Assembly: GCA_964579135.1 (NCBI GenBank)
Contig: CAZOFD010000020.1
Span: 1-29,094, forward strand
Source: CAG-390 sp964579135
Lineage (GTDB): Bacteria > Bacillota > Clostridia > Oscillospirales > CAG-272
Length of the DNA: 29,094 nt
Reading direction: 5' to 3'
The position numbers and the translations under genes are program-made. The notes under the pieces were generated by a model. It saw only the letters and a program-made list of their open reading frames with translations, did not search any database and was not told the DNA's origin. This document shows positions 22,278 to 29,094 of this stretch, piece by piece. The number at the start of each line of letters is the position of its first letter. The stretch's first letter is position 1.

Positions 22278-23873
22278 ATGAAGATATGCATATACGATAC
22301 GACGTTGCGTGAGGGGGCGCAGGGGGCGGGGGTAAAGTTCTCTCAGTATGAGAAGGAGCTGATAGCGACGGAGCTCGACCGCCTCGGAGCAGACTACGTT
22401 GAGGTCGGCTTTTTCGGCGACGGCTCCCCGGCGGATATTCTCGATATGCCGCGCAGATGCAAAACCGAGGGTGCCTCGCTTTCGCTGCTTTGCCCGACGC
22501 GCCGTGCCGGTGCTTCGGCTTGCGCCGAGGAATATTTGAGACTTGCGGCGCAAAGCGAATTCAAAACGATCGCAGTCGTCGGCAAGGCGTCGCTTTGGCA
22601 GGTCACGTCCGTTATAGGCACCGATGCCGACGAAAACCTCGCTATGATAAAAGACACGGTCTCGTTTCTCGTAGGTCGCGGGAAAGAGGTCTTTTTCGAC
22701 GCAGAGCATTTTTTCGACGGTTATTCCGACGATCCCGAATATGCGAAGTCCGCGCTTGCCGCCGCGATAGATGCCGGCGCCGCGGGTGTTGTGCTTTGCG
22801 ATACGAACGGCGGAATGTTGCCCGACGTGATAGGTCTGGCGGTTAAGGCGGTGCACGACGAGTTCCCGCACACGGCGATAGGTATACATTGTCACAACGA
22901 TATCGGAATGGCAGACGCGTCGTCCGTTGCAGCCGTCCTTTCGGGTGCGTCGCAGGTGCAGTGCACGGTGTCGGGAATAGGCGAACGCTGCGGCAACGCC
23001 AATCTTTCCACGGTCGTCCCCGTGCTCCAACTCAAACTCGGATTCGATTGCATTTCGGGGGAAAGGCTTGCCGCTCTTTCCGCAACGTCGCGCAGGATAT
23101 GTCAGATAGCCAATCTCGGCTTTGACGAAAGCGACCCGTTCGTCGGCTCCCACGCTTTTATGCACAAAGCGGGGATGCATATCGACGGCGTGTCGAAACA
23201 ACCGTCGAATTTCGAGCATATAGACCCCGCGCTTGTCGGCAACAGGCGCAGCGTTGCCATAAGCGAGCTTGCGGGCAAGTCGGCGCTCAGGGAGATAATG
23301 ACCCGTTTCGGTATAAACGTCGAGCGGGACGACCCGGTTTTGCCGTCGGTGCTTGCCGCGCTGCGTGATGCCGAGGAGCGAGGCTATCAGTTTGAGAACT
23401 CCGAGGCGTCGCTGTTGCTTTTGATACTTCATACGGTGGGCAGCGCGAGCGCGCCGTTTTCTTTGGCTGATTGCAAGTTGCTGCTCGGCGGAACGGCGAC
23501 GGGCGACGCTCCCGGCGAATGGTCCGCCATCGTCAAGATCGCGGTCGGCGGAGAGAACGAGATGCGCGCCGCCGAGGGCGACGGTCCGGTGAACGCCCTC
23601 GACAACGCGGCTCACGAGGCGTTGGAGCGCTTTTATCCGTACGTTAATAAAATAAAAATGACGGATATAAAGGCGCGGATAGATTCGAACGACAGTGCGG
23701 CGTCCGCTTCGATAGTGCGCGTTTTCGTCGAATCGAGCGACGGAGAGCGGGTTTGGCGTACGACCGGTGCCTCTACGGACATAATAGCCGCAGGCAGGCA
23801 GGCGCTTATGGATTCTTACGAGTATTATATCCTTTTAAACGAGGGGCGCTTGCCGCAAAAGACAGATCGCTGA
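22278..23873 (+). CDS. cimA: (R)-citramalate synthase
   Basis: A 531-residue enzyme joining pyruvate and acetyl-CoA to citramalate, giving 2-oxobutyrate for isoleucine. The HMGL-like TIM barrel begins DTTLREGAQGAG (7-18), includes EHFFDGY (143-149, where CimA-type enzymes typically carry it), DTNGG (175-179) and the metal site HCHND (204-208). The C-terminal LeuA-type regulatory domain runs from about 385 to 525 and is expected to bind the feedback inhibitor. An isopropylmalate or homocitrate synthase is less likely given length and motif. The ribosome site is weak. Leu/Ile partner genes are not in view. Confidence 0.9.
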   Translation: MKICIYDTTLREGAQGAGVKFSQYEKELIATELDRLGADYVEVGFFGDGSPADILDMPRRCKTEGASLSLLCPTRRAGASACAEEYLRLAAQSEFKTIAVVGKASLWQVTSVIGTDADENLAMIKDTVSFLVGRGKEVFFDAEHFFDGYSDDPEYAKSALAAAIDAGAAGVVLCDTNGGMLPDVIGLAVKAVHDEFPHTAIGIHCHNDIGMADASSVAAVLSGASQVQCTVSGIGERCGNANLSTVVPVLQLKLGFDCISGERLAALSATSRRICQIANLGFDESDPFVGSHAFMHKAGMHIDGVSKQPSNFEHIDPALVGNRRSVAISELAGKSALREIMTRFGINVERDDPVLPSVLAALRDAEERGYQFENSEASLLLLILHTVGSASAPFSLADCKLLLGGTATGDAPGEWSAIVKIAVGGENEMRAAEGDGPVNALDNAAHEALERFYPYVNKIKMTDIKARIDSNDSAASASIVRVFVESSDGERVWRTTGASTDIIAAGRQALMDSYEYYILLNEGRLPQKTDR

Positions 23874-23891
23874 GGGGAGTTTTTTATAACG

Positions 23892-24935
23892 ATGAATATA
23901 GCAGTTTTGGCAGGAGGGCTGAGTCCCGAACGCGACGTTTCGCTCACGTCGGGCGCTCTTATCGCGAATTCTTTGATATCGAGCGGTCATCGCGTTTGCT
24001 TGGCGGACGTTTATTGCGGGATACGCGATATTCCGCGAGACGTCTGCGAGCTTTTTACCGACGAAAAGGTTCCTCCGTATTCGGTTTCCTCCGCAGCCCC
24101 CGACCTTGAAGCGCTCGTTGCCGCCGCCGGCGGCAGAGAGGCACCTTTGGGTGAGGGGATAATCGAGCTTTGCCGTGCCGCCGACGTCGTTTTTCTTGCT
24201 TTGCACGGCGGGGTCGGCGAAAACGGGCAGCTTCAAGCCGCTTTCGATTGCCACGGGATCAAGGCTTATACCGGTACGGGCTACGTCGGGGCGCTCCTTG
24301 CCATGGATAAAGACATAACGAAGCGTTTGCTGGCTCAGGCGGGAGTTCCGAGCGCGGAGTGGAGGTATTACCTCGCAAACGACGTTACGCCCGAAAAGGT
24401 GGAAGCGGACGTGGGCTTGCCTTGCGTTATAAAACCGACCTCGGGCGGCTCGAGCGTCGGCGTGACCATTGTGAAATGCGCCTCCGAACTCGCCGCGGCT
24501 CTTGCCGAGGTGCAAAAGTGGGAAAAAAGTTTTATCGCCGAAAAAATGATCGAGGGCAGAGAACTTACTGTCGGCATACTCGACGGTCGTGCGCTTCCCG
24601 CCGTCGAGATAATTCCCAAAACGGGCTTTTACGACTATAAAAACAAATATCAGTCGGGTCTTACCGAGGAGATATGTCCCGCACCGCTTACCGCCGAGCA
24701 AAGCGAGCGGCTTGCCGATCTTGCGTTGCGCGCTTTTTCCGCATTGCGTATGGAAACGTATGCGAGGATCGATTTTATCCTCGGAAAAGACGGTGAATTT
24801 TATTGCCTTGAGGCGAATGCGCTGCCGGGGATGACCCCGACCTCGCTTTTGCCGCAAGCGGCGGAAAAAGCCGGGATATCCTACGACGAACTTTGTCGTA
24901 CTTTGGCAGAACTTGCGTATAAAAAGAATTTTTGA
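23892..24935 (+). CDS. ddl: D-alanine--D-alanine ligase
   Basis: A 347-residue ATP-grasp ligase making the D-Ala-D-Ala end of peptidoglycan precursors. It starts IAVLAGGLSPERDVSLTSG, contains HGGVGENGQLQA (residues 94-105), the ATP-binding PTSGGSSVGV and the omega-loop GFYDYKNKY, whose Tyr favours D-Ala over D-lactate. The end motif is CLEANALPGMTPTSLLP, the usual NTLPGMT region with NALPGMT. GAGGGGAG precedes the ATG by 12 nt. It is the last gene of the operon, with a terminator after it. Confidence 0.95.
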   Translation: MNIAVLAGGLSPERDVSLTSGALIANSLISSGHRVCLADVYCGIRDIPRDVCELFTDEKVPPYSVSSAAPDLEALVAAAGGREAPLGEGIIELCRAADVVFLALHGGVGENGQLQAAFDCHGIKAYTGTGYVGALLAMDKDITKRLLAQAGVPSAEWRYYLANDVTPEKVEADVGLPCVIKPTSGGSSVGVTIVKCASELAAALAEVQKWEKSFIAEKMIEGRELTVGILDGRALPAVEIIPKTGFYDYKNKYQSGLTEEICPAPLTAEQSERLADLALRAFSALRMETYARIDFILGKDGEFYCLEANALPGMTPTSLLPQAAEKAGISYDELCRTLAELAYKKNF

Positions 24936-24947
24936 TCGTCGGCACGG

Positions 24948-24983
24948 ACGCGCCGCATACGGGAACGTATGCGGCGCGTTTTT
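24948..24983 (+). terminator. Terminator after ddl
   Basis: ACGCGCCGCATAC (24948-24960) pairs with GTATGCGGCGCGT (24967-24979) around a 6-nt loop and is followed by a T5 tract. A textbook intrinsic terminator for the rbfA-ddl operon. Confidence 0.95.
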
Positions 24984-25056
24984 GTTTTCGGGAGGCTCGC
25001 CGACGTGCTGTATAATGCCGTTTGCGTACTTTTACGTTAAATTACGGCAAAATCTC

Positions 25057-25085
25057 TTGACAACGCCTGACTGCGGATGTATAAT
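25057..25085 (+). promoter_or_regulatory. Promoter of the aromatic amino-acid operon
   Basis: TTGACA (25057-25062), 17 bp, TATAAT (25080-25085), perfect consensus. Start near 25092, giving a leader of about 150 nt before pheA. Confidence 0.88.
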
Positions 25086-25100
25086 AATCGCATAATTACA

Positions 25101-25117
25101 AGTTAACAGTGTTAACT
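25101..25117. promoter_or_regulatory. Palindrome at the start of the pheA leader
   Basis: AGTTAAC-AGT-GTTAACT is a perfect 7-bp inverted repeat located about 10-25 bp after the predicted transcription start. A repressor bound there would block the operon. The regulator is not known. Confidence 0.6.
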
Positions 25118-25122
25118 CAGCT

Positions 25123-25167
25123 GCGTTTTCGCCCGAATCGCCGATACGACGATGCGTGCGAAAACGC
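25123..25167 (+). promoter_or_regulatory. Long-range hairpin in the pheA leader
   Basis: GCGTTTTCGC (25123-25132) is complementary to GCGAAAACGC (25158-25167). No T-run follows. A further pairing, GCGATC (25195-25200) with GATCGC (25226-25231), gives a second arm. It may form an attenuation-type or regulatory leader. Confidence 0.4.
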
Positions 25168-25247
25168 GAGAAACGATATATTTTACGGTCGAACGCGATC
25201 GACAGCCTTTGAATAGGCACGCGGTGATCGCTGACGGACGGGAATGA
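25152..25247 (+). CDS. Possible 31-residue leader ORF ahead of pheA
   Basis: ATG 25152 opens 31 codons including an adjacent Tyr-Phe (MRAKTRETIYFTVERDRQPL). It ends with TGA overlapping the pheA start at 25244 as ATGA. There is no clear ribosome site, so expression is unproven. If real, it couples leader translation to pheA. Confidence 0.3.
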   Translation: MRAKTRETIYFTVERDRQPLNRHAVIADGRE

Positions 25248-26368
25248 CGGGTGCGTGGGAAATGGAAAAAAGCGAACTTATATCCGCAAGAGAAGAGATA
25301 AACGCGATAGATTCGGAGATGGCTGAACTTTTTCGCCGAAGGATGTCTGCGGCGAGGGTTATAGCGGAGTATAAAAAAACGCACGGGTTGCCCGTGCGCG
25401 ACGCCAAACGCGAGGAGGCGCTTATAGCGAGAAACACCTCTTTCTTCTGCACCGACCCGCTTGAGGTCGCGGCGGGATACGACGAATTTTTGAGAAAAAC
25501 GATAGAGATCTCCTGCAAATATCAGGAAAAACTTTTGTCCGGCGTGCGAGTCGCGTACAGCGGTACGGAGGGAGCGTTTGCCCACGTAGCCGCGGGCAAG
25601 GTGTTCCCGTATGCCGAGCGCGTGGGCTATGCGGATTTTGCCTCGGCTTACGCAGCCGTTGTCGACGGAGAATGCGAAAGCGCCGTTTTGCCGATAGAGA
25701 ACAGCAGTGCGGGCGAGGTCGGGCAGGTTAACGATTTGATTTTTTCCGGCAACCTTTATATAAGCGGAACGTACGATCTTGCGGTAAGGCAAGATCTTCT
25801 TACGCTCCCGGGGGCGAGACTTGCGGAGATCCGCGAGGTGGTAAGTCATCCTCAGGCGCTCGGGCAATGTGCGGAGTATATCCGCAGGCGCGGCTTCCTC
25901 ACGCGCGAATTTTCGAACACCGCGCGCGCCGCGGAATACGTCGCTTCGCTGCGTGACCCGCATATTGCCGCGATCGCCGGCGAGGAAGCGGCAAAAAAAT
26001 ACGGGCTCGAGATCGCCGCGGAAAATATAAACGAAAGCGACAGCAACACGACGAAATTCGCCGTTCTCACACCAGTGCGCACCGCATATTCCGAGGGCAC
26101 GGGCGGCGTTCGTTTCGTGCTTATGTTTACGGTAAGGAACGAGGCGGGATCGCTTGCCCGAGCGATAGGCATTGTCGGGCGGTACGGATTCAATATGCTT
26201 TCGTTGCGCAGCAGACCGATGAAAGATCTGCTGTGGCAGTATTATTTTTACGTCGAGGCGGAGGGCAACCCCGACACGGATAACGGCAGGGCTATGATTC
26301 GCGAGCTCGGCGAGTGCTGCGACAAACTTAAGCTCGCCGGAGTTTTCGCAAAGGGCAATGCGACGTGA
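25244..26368 (+). CDS. pheA: Bifunctional chorismate mutase / prephenate dehydratase
   Basis: A 374-residue P-protein turning chorismate into phenylpyruvate for phenylalanine. The AroQ-type mutase covers about 10-95 (REEINAIDSEMAELFRRRM and KKTHGLPVRDAKREE). The dehydratase covers 100-280, with AYSGTEGAFAH, PIENSSAGEV and NTTKF (268-272), the TRF-type catalytic motif with Lys in place of Arg. The ACT domain (about 288-372) has AGSLARAIGI and LSLRSRP for Phe feedback binding. The start could also be ATG 25262 (MEKSELISAREE); 25244 is preferred for its overlap with the leader ORF. It ends overlapping the long aroB frame. Confidence 0.94.
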   Translation: MTGAWEMEKSELISAREEINAIDSEMAELFRRRMSAARVIAEYKKTHGLPVRDAKREEALIARNTSFFCTDPLEVAAGYDEFLRKTIEISCKYQEKLLSGVRVAYSGTEGAFAHVAAGKVFPYAERVGYADFASAYAAVVDGECESAVLPIENSSAGEVGQVNDLIFSGNLYISGTYDLAVRQDLLTLPGARLAEIREVVSHPQALGQCAEYIRRRGFLTREFSNTARAAEYVASLRDPHIAAIAGEEAAKKYGLEIAAENINESDSNTTKFAVLTPVRTAYSEGTGGVRFVLMFTVRNEAGSLARAIGIVGRYGFNMLSLRSRPMKDLLWQYYFYVEAEGNPDTDNGRAMIRELGECCDKLKLAGVFAKGNAT

Positions 26369-26457
26369 CGGGTTTTGCGCCCTGCGAGATCGGGGATCCC
26401 CGGCATATAAACGAGAAAGGAACCTTTTGCCGTTGCAAGGGTAAAGCGGTGGAACTG

Positions 26458-27507
26458 ATGGGACTCAGGATAGATCTGATAAACGGTACGGGATACGGGA
26501 TCGTTATAGAGCGCGGTGCGCTGCGCCGTGCGAGCGAATGTTTCGATCTGGGGCGTCGCGTGCTTATCGTGACCGACAGCGGGGTGCCAAAGGAGTACGC
26601 GGCTGCAATCGCCGCGCAATCGCGTGAGCCTCTCGTCGTTTGCGTGCCGAGCGGAGAAAAAAGCAAGTCGCTTACGATCTTTGAGGATATTTGTCGGCGT
26701 ATGCTGACGGCGGGCTTCGATCGCAACGATTGCGTGGTTGCCGTCGGCGGCGGAGTCGTGGGCGATCTTGCGGGATTCGTCGCCTCGTCTTATATGAGGG
26801 GCATCGACTTTTACAACGTTCCCACAACGCTTCTCGCACAGGTGGATTCGTCGGTCGGCGGTAAGGTCGCTATCGACCTCGACGAGGTTAAAAACGTGGT
26901 CGGGGCGTTTAAGCAGCCGCGGCAGGTGCTTATAGACCCCGATCTTTTGGCAACGCTCGATCCGCGGCAGAAAAGGTGCGGCTTTGCCGAAGCGATAAAG
27001 ATGGCGCTTACGTCGGATGCGGAGCTTTTTTCGATCTTCGAGAGGGGAGAATACGAAAGCGAGACGGATCTCGTGATATATCGCGCGCTTTGCGTTAAGC
27101 GAGATATCGTACAGCAAGACGCCGAGGAGCACGGAGTACGCAAGATACTCAATTTCGGGCATACGCTGGGGCACGGGATCGAGTGTGCCGCACACGGCGA
27201 ACTTTTGCACGGCGAGTGCGTCGCGCTCGGTATGCTGCCGATGTGCGGCGCCGACGTCCGCCGCAGGCTTTCCGAGGTGTATGATGCGATCGGGCTTCCC
27301 TCGCTGCTGCCGAAAAACCTTGACGTCGACGAAGCGGTGCGCGCCGTTTGCCACGACAAAAAAATGTGCGGCGGCGACATAACTCTTATCGAGGTCGAGC
27401 ACCCCGGCGAATGTATTATGAAAAACGTAACTTTCAACACGGAAGAAATGCGCGACAAGATCCTCGGTATCGGAGGGGTCGCAAGCGAAAGATCGGAATC
27501 GAAATGA
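26458..27507 (+). CDS. aroB: 3-dehydroquinate synthase
   Basis: A 349-residue NAD- and metal-dependent enzyme of the shikimate pathway, turning DAHP into dehydroquinate. Landmarks are DSGVPKEYAAA, SGEKSKSL, VAVGGGVVGDLAGFVAS, NVPTTLLAQVDSSVGGK and NFGHTLGHGIE (metal His). The family start GLRIDLINGTGYGIVIERGA is matched best by ATG 26458; GTG 26449 is equally open after AAGGG. The frame extends to GTG 26365, which overlaps the pheA stop (GTGA), but those first 31 residues are unlike AroB. A second ribosome-like site, GAAAGGAACC, sits 40 nt upstream of the ATG. Confidence 0.93.
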   Translation: MGLRIDLINGTGYGIVIERGALRRASECFDLGRRVLIVTDSGVPKEYAAAIAAQSREPLVVCVPSGEKSKSLTIFEDICRRMLTAGFDRNDCVVAVGGGVVGDLAGFVASSYMRGIDFYNVPTTLLAQVDSSVGGKVAIDLDEVKNVVGAFKQPRQVLIDPDLLATLDPRQKRCGFAEAIKMALTSDAELFSIFERGEYESETDLVIYRALCVKRDIVQQDAEEHGVRKILNFGHTLGHGIECAAHGELLHGECVALGMLPMCGADVRRRLSEVYDAIGLPSLLPKNLDVDEAVRAVCHDKKMCGGDITLIEVEHPGECIMKNVTFNTEEMRDKILGIGGVASERSESK

Positions 27508-28592
27508 AAAATACTTACGGAAATAACGTGACGCTGACACTGTTCGGGGAGAGCCACGGACCTGCCATAGGCGCCGTTGTGGACGGTATGCCGGCGGGGA
27601 TAAACGTGGACGCCGAGTATATTGCGGCAAAATGCGCACTGCGCAGGGCGAGCGGAGATATCTCGACAAAGCGCCGCGAGACGGACGAGGTCAGAATAGT
27701 CAGCGGTGTGTTTAAAGGCAAGACGACGGGCACTCCCATATGTATGCTTATAGATAATCTTGACACTCGGTCTTGCGATTATGCGGATATATCGTCGCTT
27801 GCGCGCCCGGGGCACGCGGACTATGCGGCGGAGCGTCGCTACGGCGGAAATCAAGACCCTCGCGGCGGAGGTCATTTTTCCGGCAGGATAACCGCGGCTC
27901 TTGTCGCCGCCGGCGCATTGGCGCAATGCGAGCTCGAGCGGCGCAGTATAACGATAGGCACGCATATCGCCGCTCTTGCCGACGTTAAGGATTCCGCATT
28001 TGACCCCTTGCGTCTCGCCGAGCAAACGAGGGCGCTTGCCGCGAGGGAGTTCGCCGTTCTCGACGCGAGTGCGGGCGATATGATGAAAAAAAGGATCCTC
28101 GAAGCCGCGAGCGAGGGCGACAGCGTCGGCGGCATTCTGGAGACTGCGATAGTCGGTGTTCCAGCCGGAATCGGCGAGCCGTGGTTCGATACGGTCGAGG
28201 GGCTGATAGCGCACGCCGTTTTTTCCGTCCCTGCCGTCAAAGGGATAGAGTTCGGCGCGGGATTCGCCATCGCCGATATGCGCGGCAGCGAGGCAAACGA
28301 TCCGTTTCGAGCCGAGGGCGGCAAGATCGTTACCGAGACCAACAATAACGGCGGTATAAACGGCGGTATTACGAACGGAATGCCGATAGTGTTCCGCACG
28401 GCGATCAAGCCGACCCCGTCTATCGCGCTTGCGCAAAAAACCGTTGACGTACGAAAAAACGTCAACGCGGAAATAGAGATAAAGGGCAGGCACGATCCCG
28501 CCATAGTCCACCGCGCACGTGCGGTGGTCGATGCGGTCGCCGCGTTCGTCGTGTTCGATATGCTCGTCGGCGCGGAGGGCACGCGGGTATGA
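27504..28592 (+). CDS. aroC: Chorismate synthase
   Basis: A 362-residue FMN-dependent enzyme making chorismate from EPSP, the last common step of the pathway. It starts NTYGNNVTLTLFGESHGPAIG. RPGHADYAAERRYGGNQDPR leads into GGGHFSGRITAAL, where many family members have ERASARET. GGINGGITNGMPI is the FMN-region motif. The start ATG overlaps the aroB stop (ATGA), and the stop overlaps aroE in the same way, so translation is coupled through the operon. Confidence 0.95.
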   Translation: MKNTYGNNVTLTLFGESHGPAIGAVVDGMPAGINVDAEYIAAKCALRRASGDISTKRRETDEVRIVSGVFKGKTTGTPICMLIDNLDTRSCDYADISSLARPGHADYAAERRYGGNQDPRGGGHFSGRITAALVAAGALAQCELERRSITIGTHIAALADVKDSAFDPLRLAEQTRALAAREFAVLDASAGDMMKKRILEAASEGDSVGGILETAIVGVPAGIGEPWFDTVEGLIAHAVFSVPAVKGIEFGAGFAIADMRGSEANDPFRAEGGKIVTETNNNGGINGGITNGMPIVFRTAIKPTPSIALAQKTVDVRKNVNAEIEIKGRHDPAIVHRARAVVDAVAAFVVFDMLVGAEGTRV

Positions 28593-29094
28593 GGTACGGT
28601 CTTATAGGCGAAAAACTGGGGCACAGTTTTTCGGCGGATATACATAAAAGGCTCGGGTACGATTACGAGCTGTGCGAGATCGGGCGCGATAAACTCGATG
28701 ATTTTATGCGTCGCCGCGAATTTCGCGGTATTAACGTGACGATACCGTATAAGCAAGCGGTGATACCGTATCTCGACGTGATATCGCCCGTTGCCGCGCG
28801 TATCGGGGCGGTCAACACCGTAGTAAATCGCGGCGGCAAACTTTTCGGTTACAACACGGATTACAGCGGACTGCGCGCACTGGTAACAAGGCAGTGCGCG
28901 GACCTCGGCGGGGCAAAGGTTCTTGTCGCGGGCAGCGGCGGAACGTCGCTTACGGCGGCGGCAGTCGCCACGGATCTCGGTGCCGACGAGGTCGTTCGCC
29001 TTTCTCGCACCGCACGCGACGGTTGCGCGGCGTATTGCTACGCCGCGAAAGCGCACGGCGACGCAGCCTTTTTGATAAACACGACTCCGGTCGG
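28589..29094 (+). CDS. aroE: Shikimate dehydrogenase (5' part)
   Basis: The first 168 residues of an NADP-dependent enzyme reducing dehydroshikimate to shikimate, cut off by the window end. It shows the substrate-binding GEKLGHSFSADIHKRLG, the catalytic-Lys segment NVTIPYKQAV, GYNTDYSG, and the start of the nucleotide domain at VLVAGSGGTSLTA, followed by INTTPVG at the edge. The GxGGxxx loop reads GSGGTS. The ATG overlaps the aroC stop by 4 bp. Confidence 0.95.
   Translation, partial: MRYGLIGEKLGHSFSADIHKRLGYDYELCEIGRDKLDDFMRRREFRGINVTIPYKQAVIPYLDVISPVAARIGAVNTVVNRGGKLFGYNTDYSGLRALVTRQCADLGGAKVLVAGSGGTSLTAAAVATDLGADEVVRLSRTARDGCAAYCYAAKAHGDAAFLINTTPV

Noticed and set aside
22101..23615. 504-codon minus-strand frame over cimA
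   Set aside because: Antisense shadow of a full citramalate synthase; no hydrophobic or motif pattern of its own.
26811..28511. 566-codon minus-strand frame over aroB/aroC
   Set aside because: Antisense to two coupled shikimate genes with complete motifs.
1..29094. CRISPR array, insertion sequence, rRNA
   Set aside because: No regularly spaced repeats, no transposase motif and no rRNA sequence were seen on either strand.

Overview
The window is 29 kb of a fairly GC-rich bacterial chromosome. Gene content (Ktr K+ uptake, Rrf2/IscS/IscU, CimA, a compact pheA-aro operon) and strong AAAGGAGG-type ribosome sites point to a clostridial Firmicute. A Christensenellales-like lineage is possible, but the sequence alone does not settle it. 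Host promoters are strikingly uniform: TTGACA-like box, 17 bp, TATAAT-like box, seen at least seven times.

Layout. (1) 1-980: the end of a lower-GC mobile element. It holds a fragment of a surface protein (minus) abutting the 3' half of a tyrosine integrase (plus), next to its probable target, tRNA-Pro(GGG). (2) 981-4771: a GNAT acetyltransferase and the Ktr/Trk potassium operon (ktrB-ktrA-HTH gene, minus). (3) 4776-11991: a seven-gene, all-minus phage head module of podovirus (P22) type: small terminase, large terminase, a DNA-stabilisation/hub-like protein, portal, scaffold, coat and a head-completion protein. All frames are intact, but no tail, lysis, replication or integrase genes accompany it. 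(4) 12209-14718: mreD-like gene, CPBP membrane protease and cyclophilin (plus). (5) 14746-17050: an iron-sulfur operon iscS-iscU-rrf2 (minus) whose promoter carries a palindrome suited to autoregulation. (6) 17216-19030: a divergent switch made of a CI/LexA-like repressor (minus) facing a strong promoter (plus) with GCGAAA-type half-sites, which drives a small Cys-rich ORF and a sigma/ArpU-like HTH protein. (7) 19146-24983: prmC (minus), then rbfA-nrnA-HD-cimA-ddl (plus) ending in a terminator. (8) 25057-29094: a regulated aromatic amino-acid operon pheA-aroB-aroC-aroE, tightly coupled by start/stop overlaps and cut by the window end.

The most interesting feature is the intact capsid-plus-packaging cassette, with host-like composition, between housekeeping genes. 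A phage-style repressor/late-regulator switch lies 5 kb away on the other side of ordinary genes. Together they could be a dispersed, domesticated prophage or gene-transfer-like particle. That link is inference; the separate parts are seen directly.
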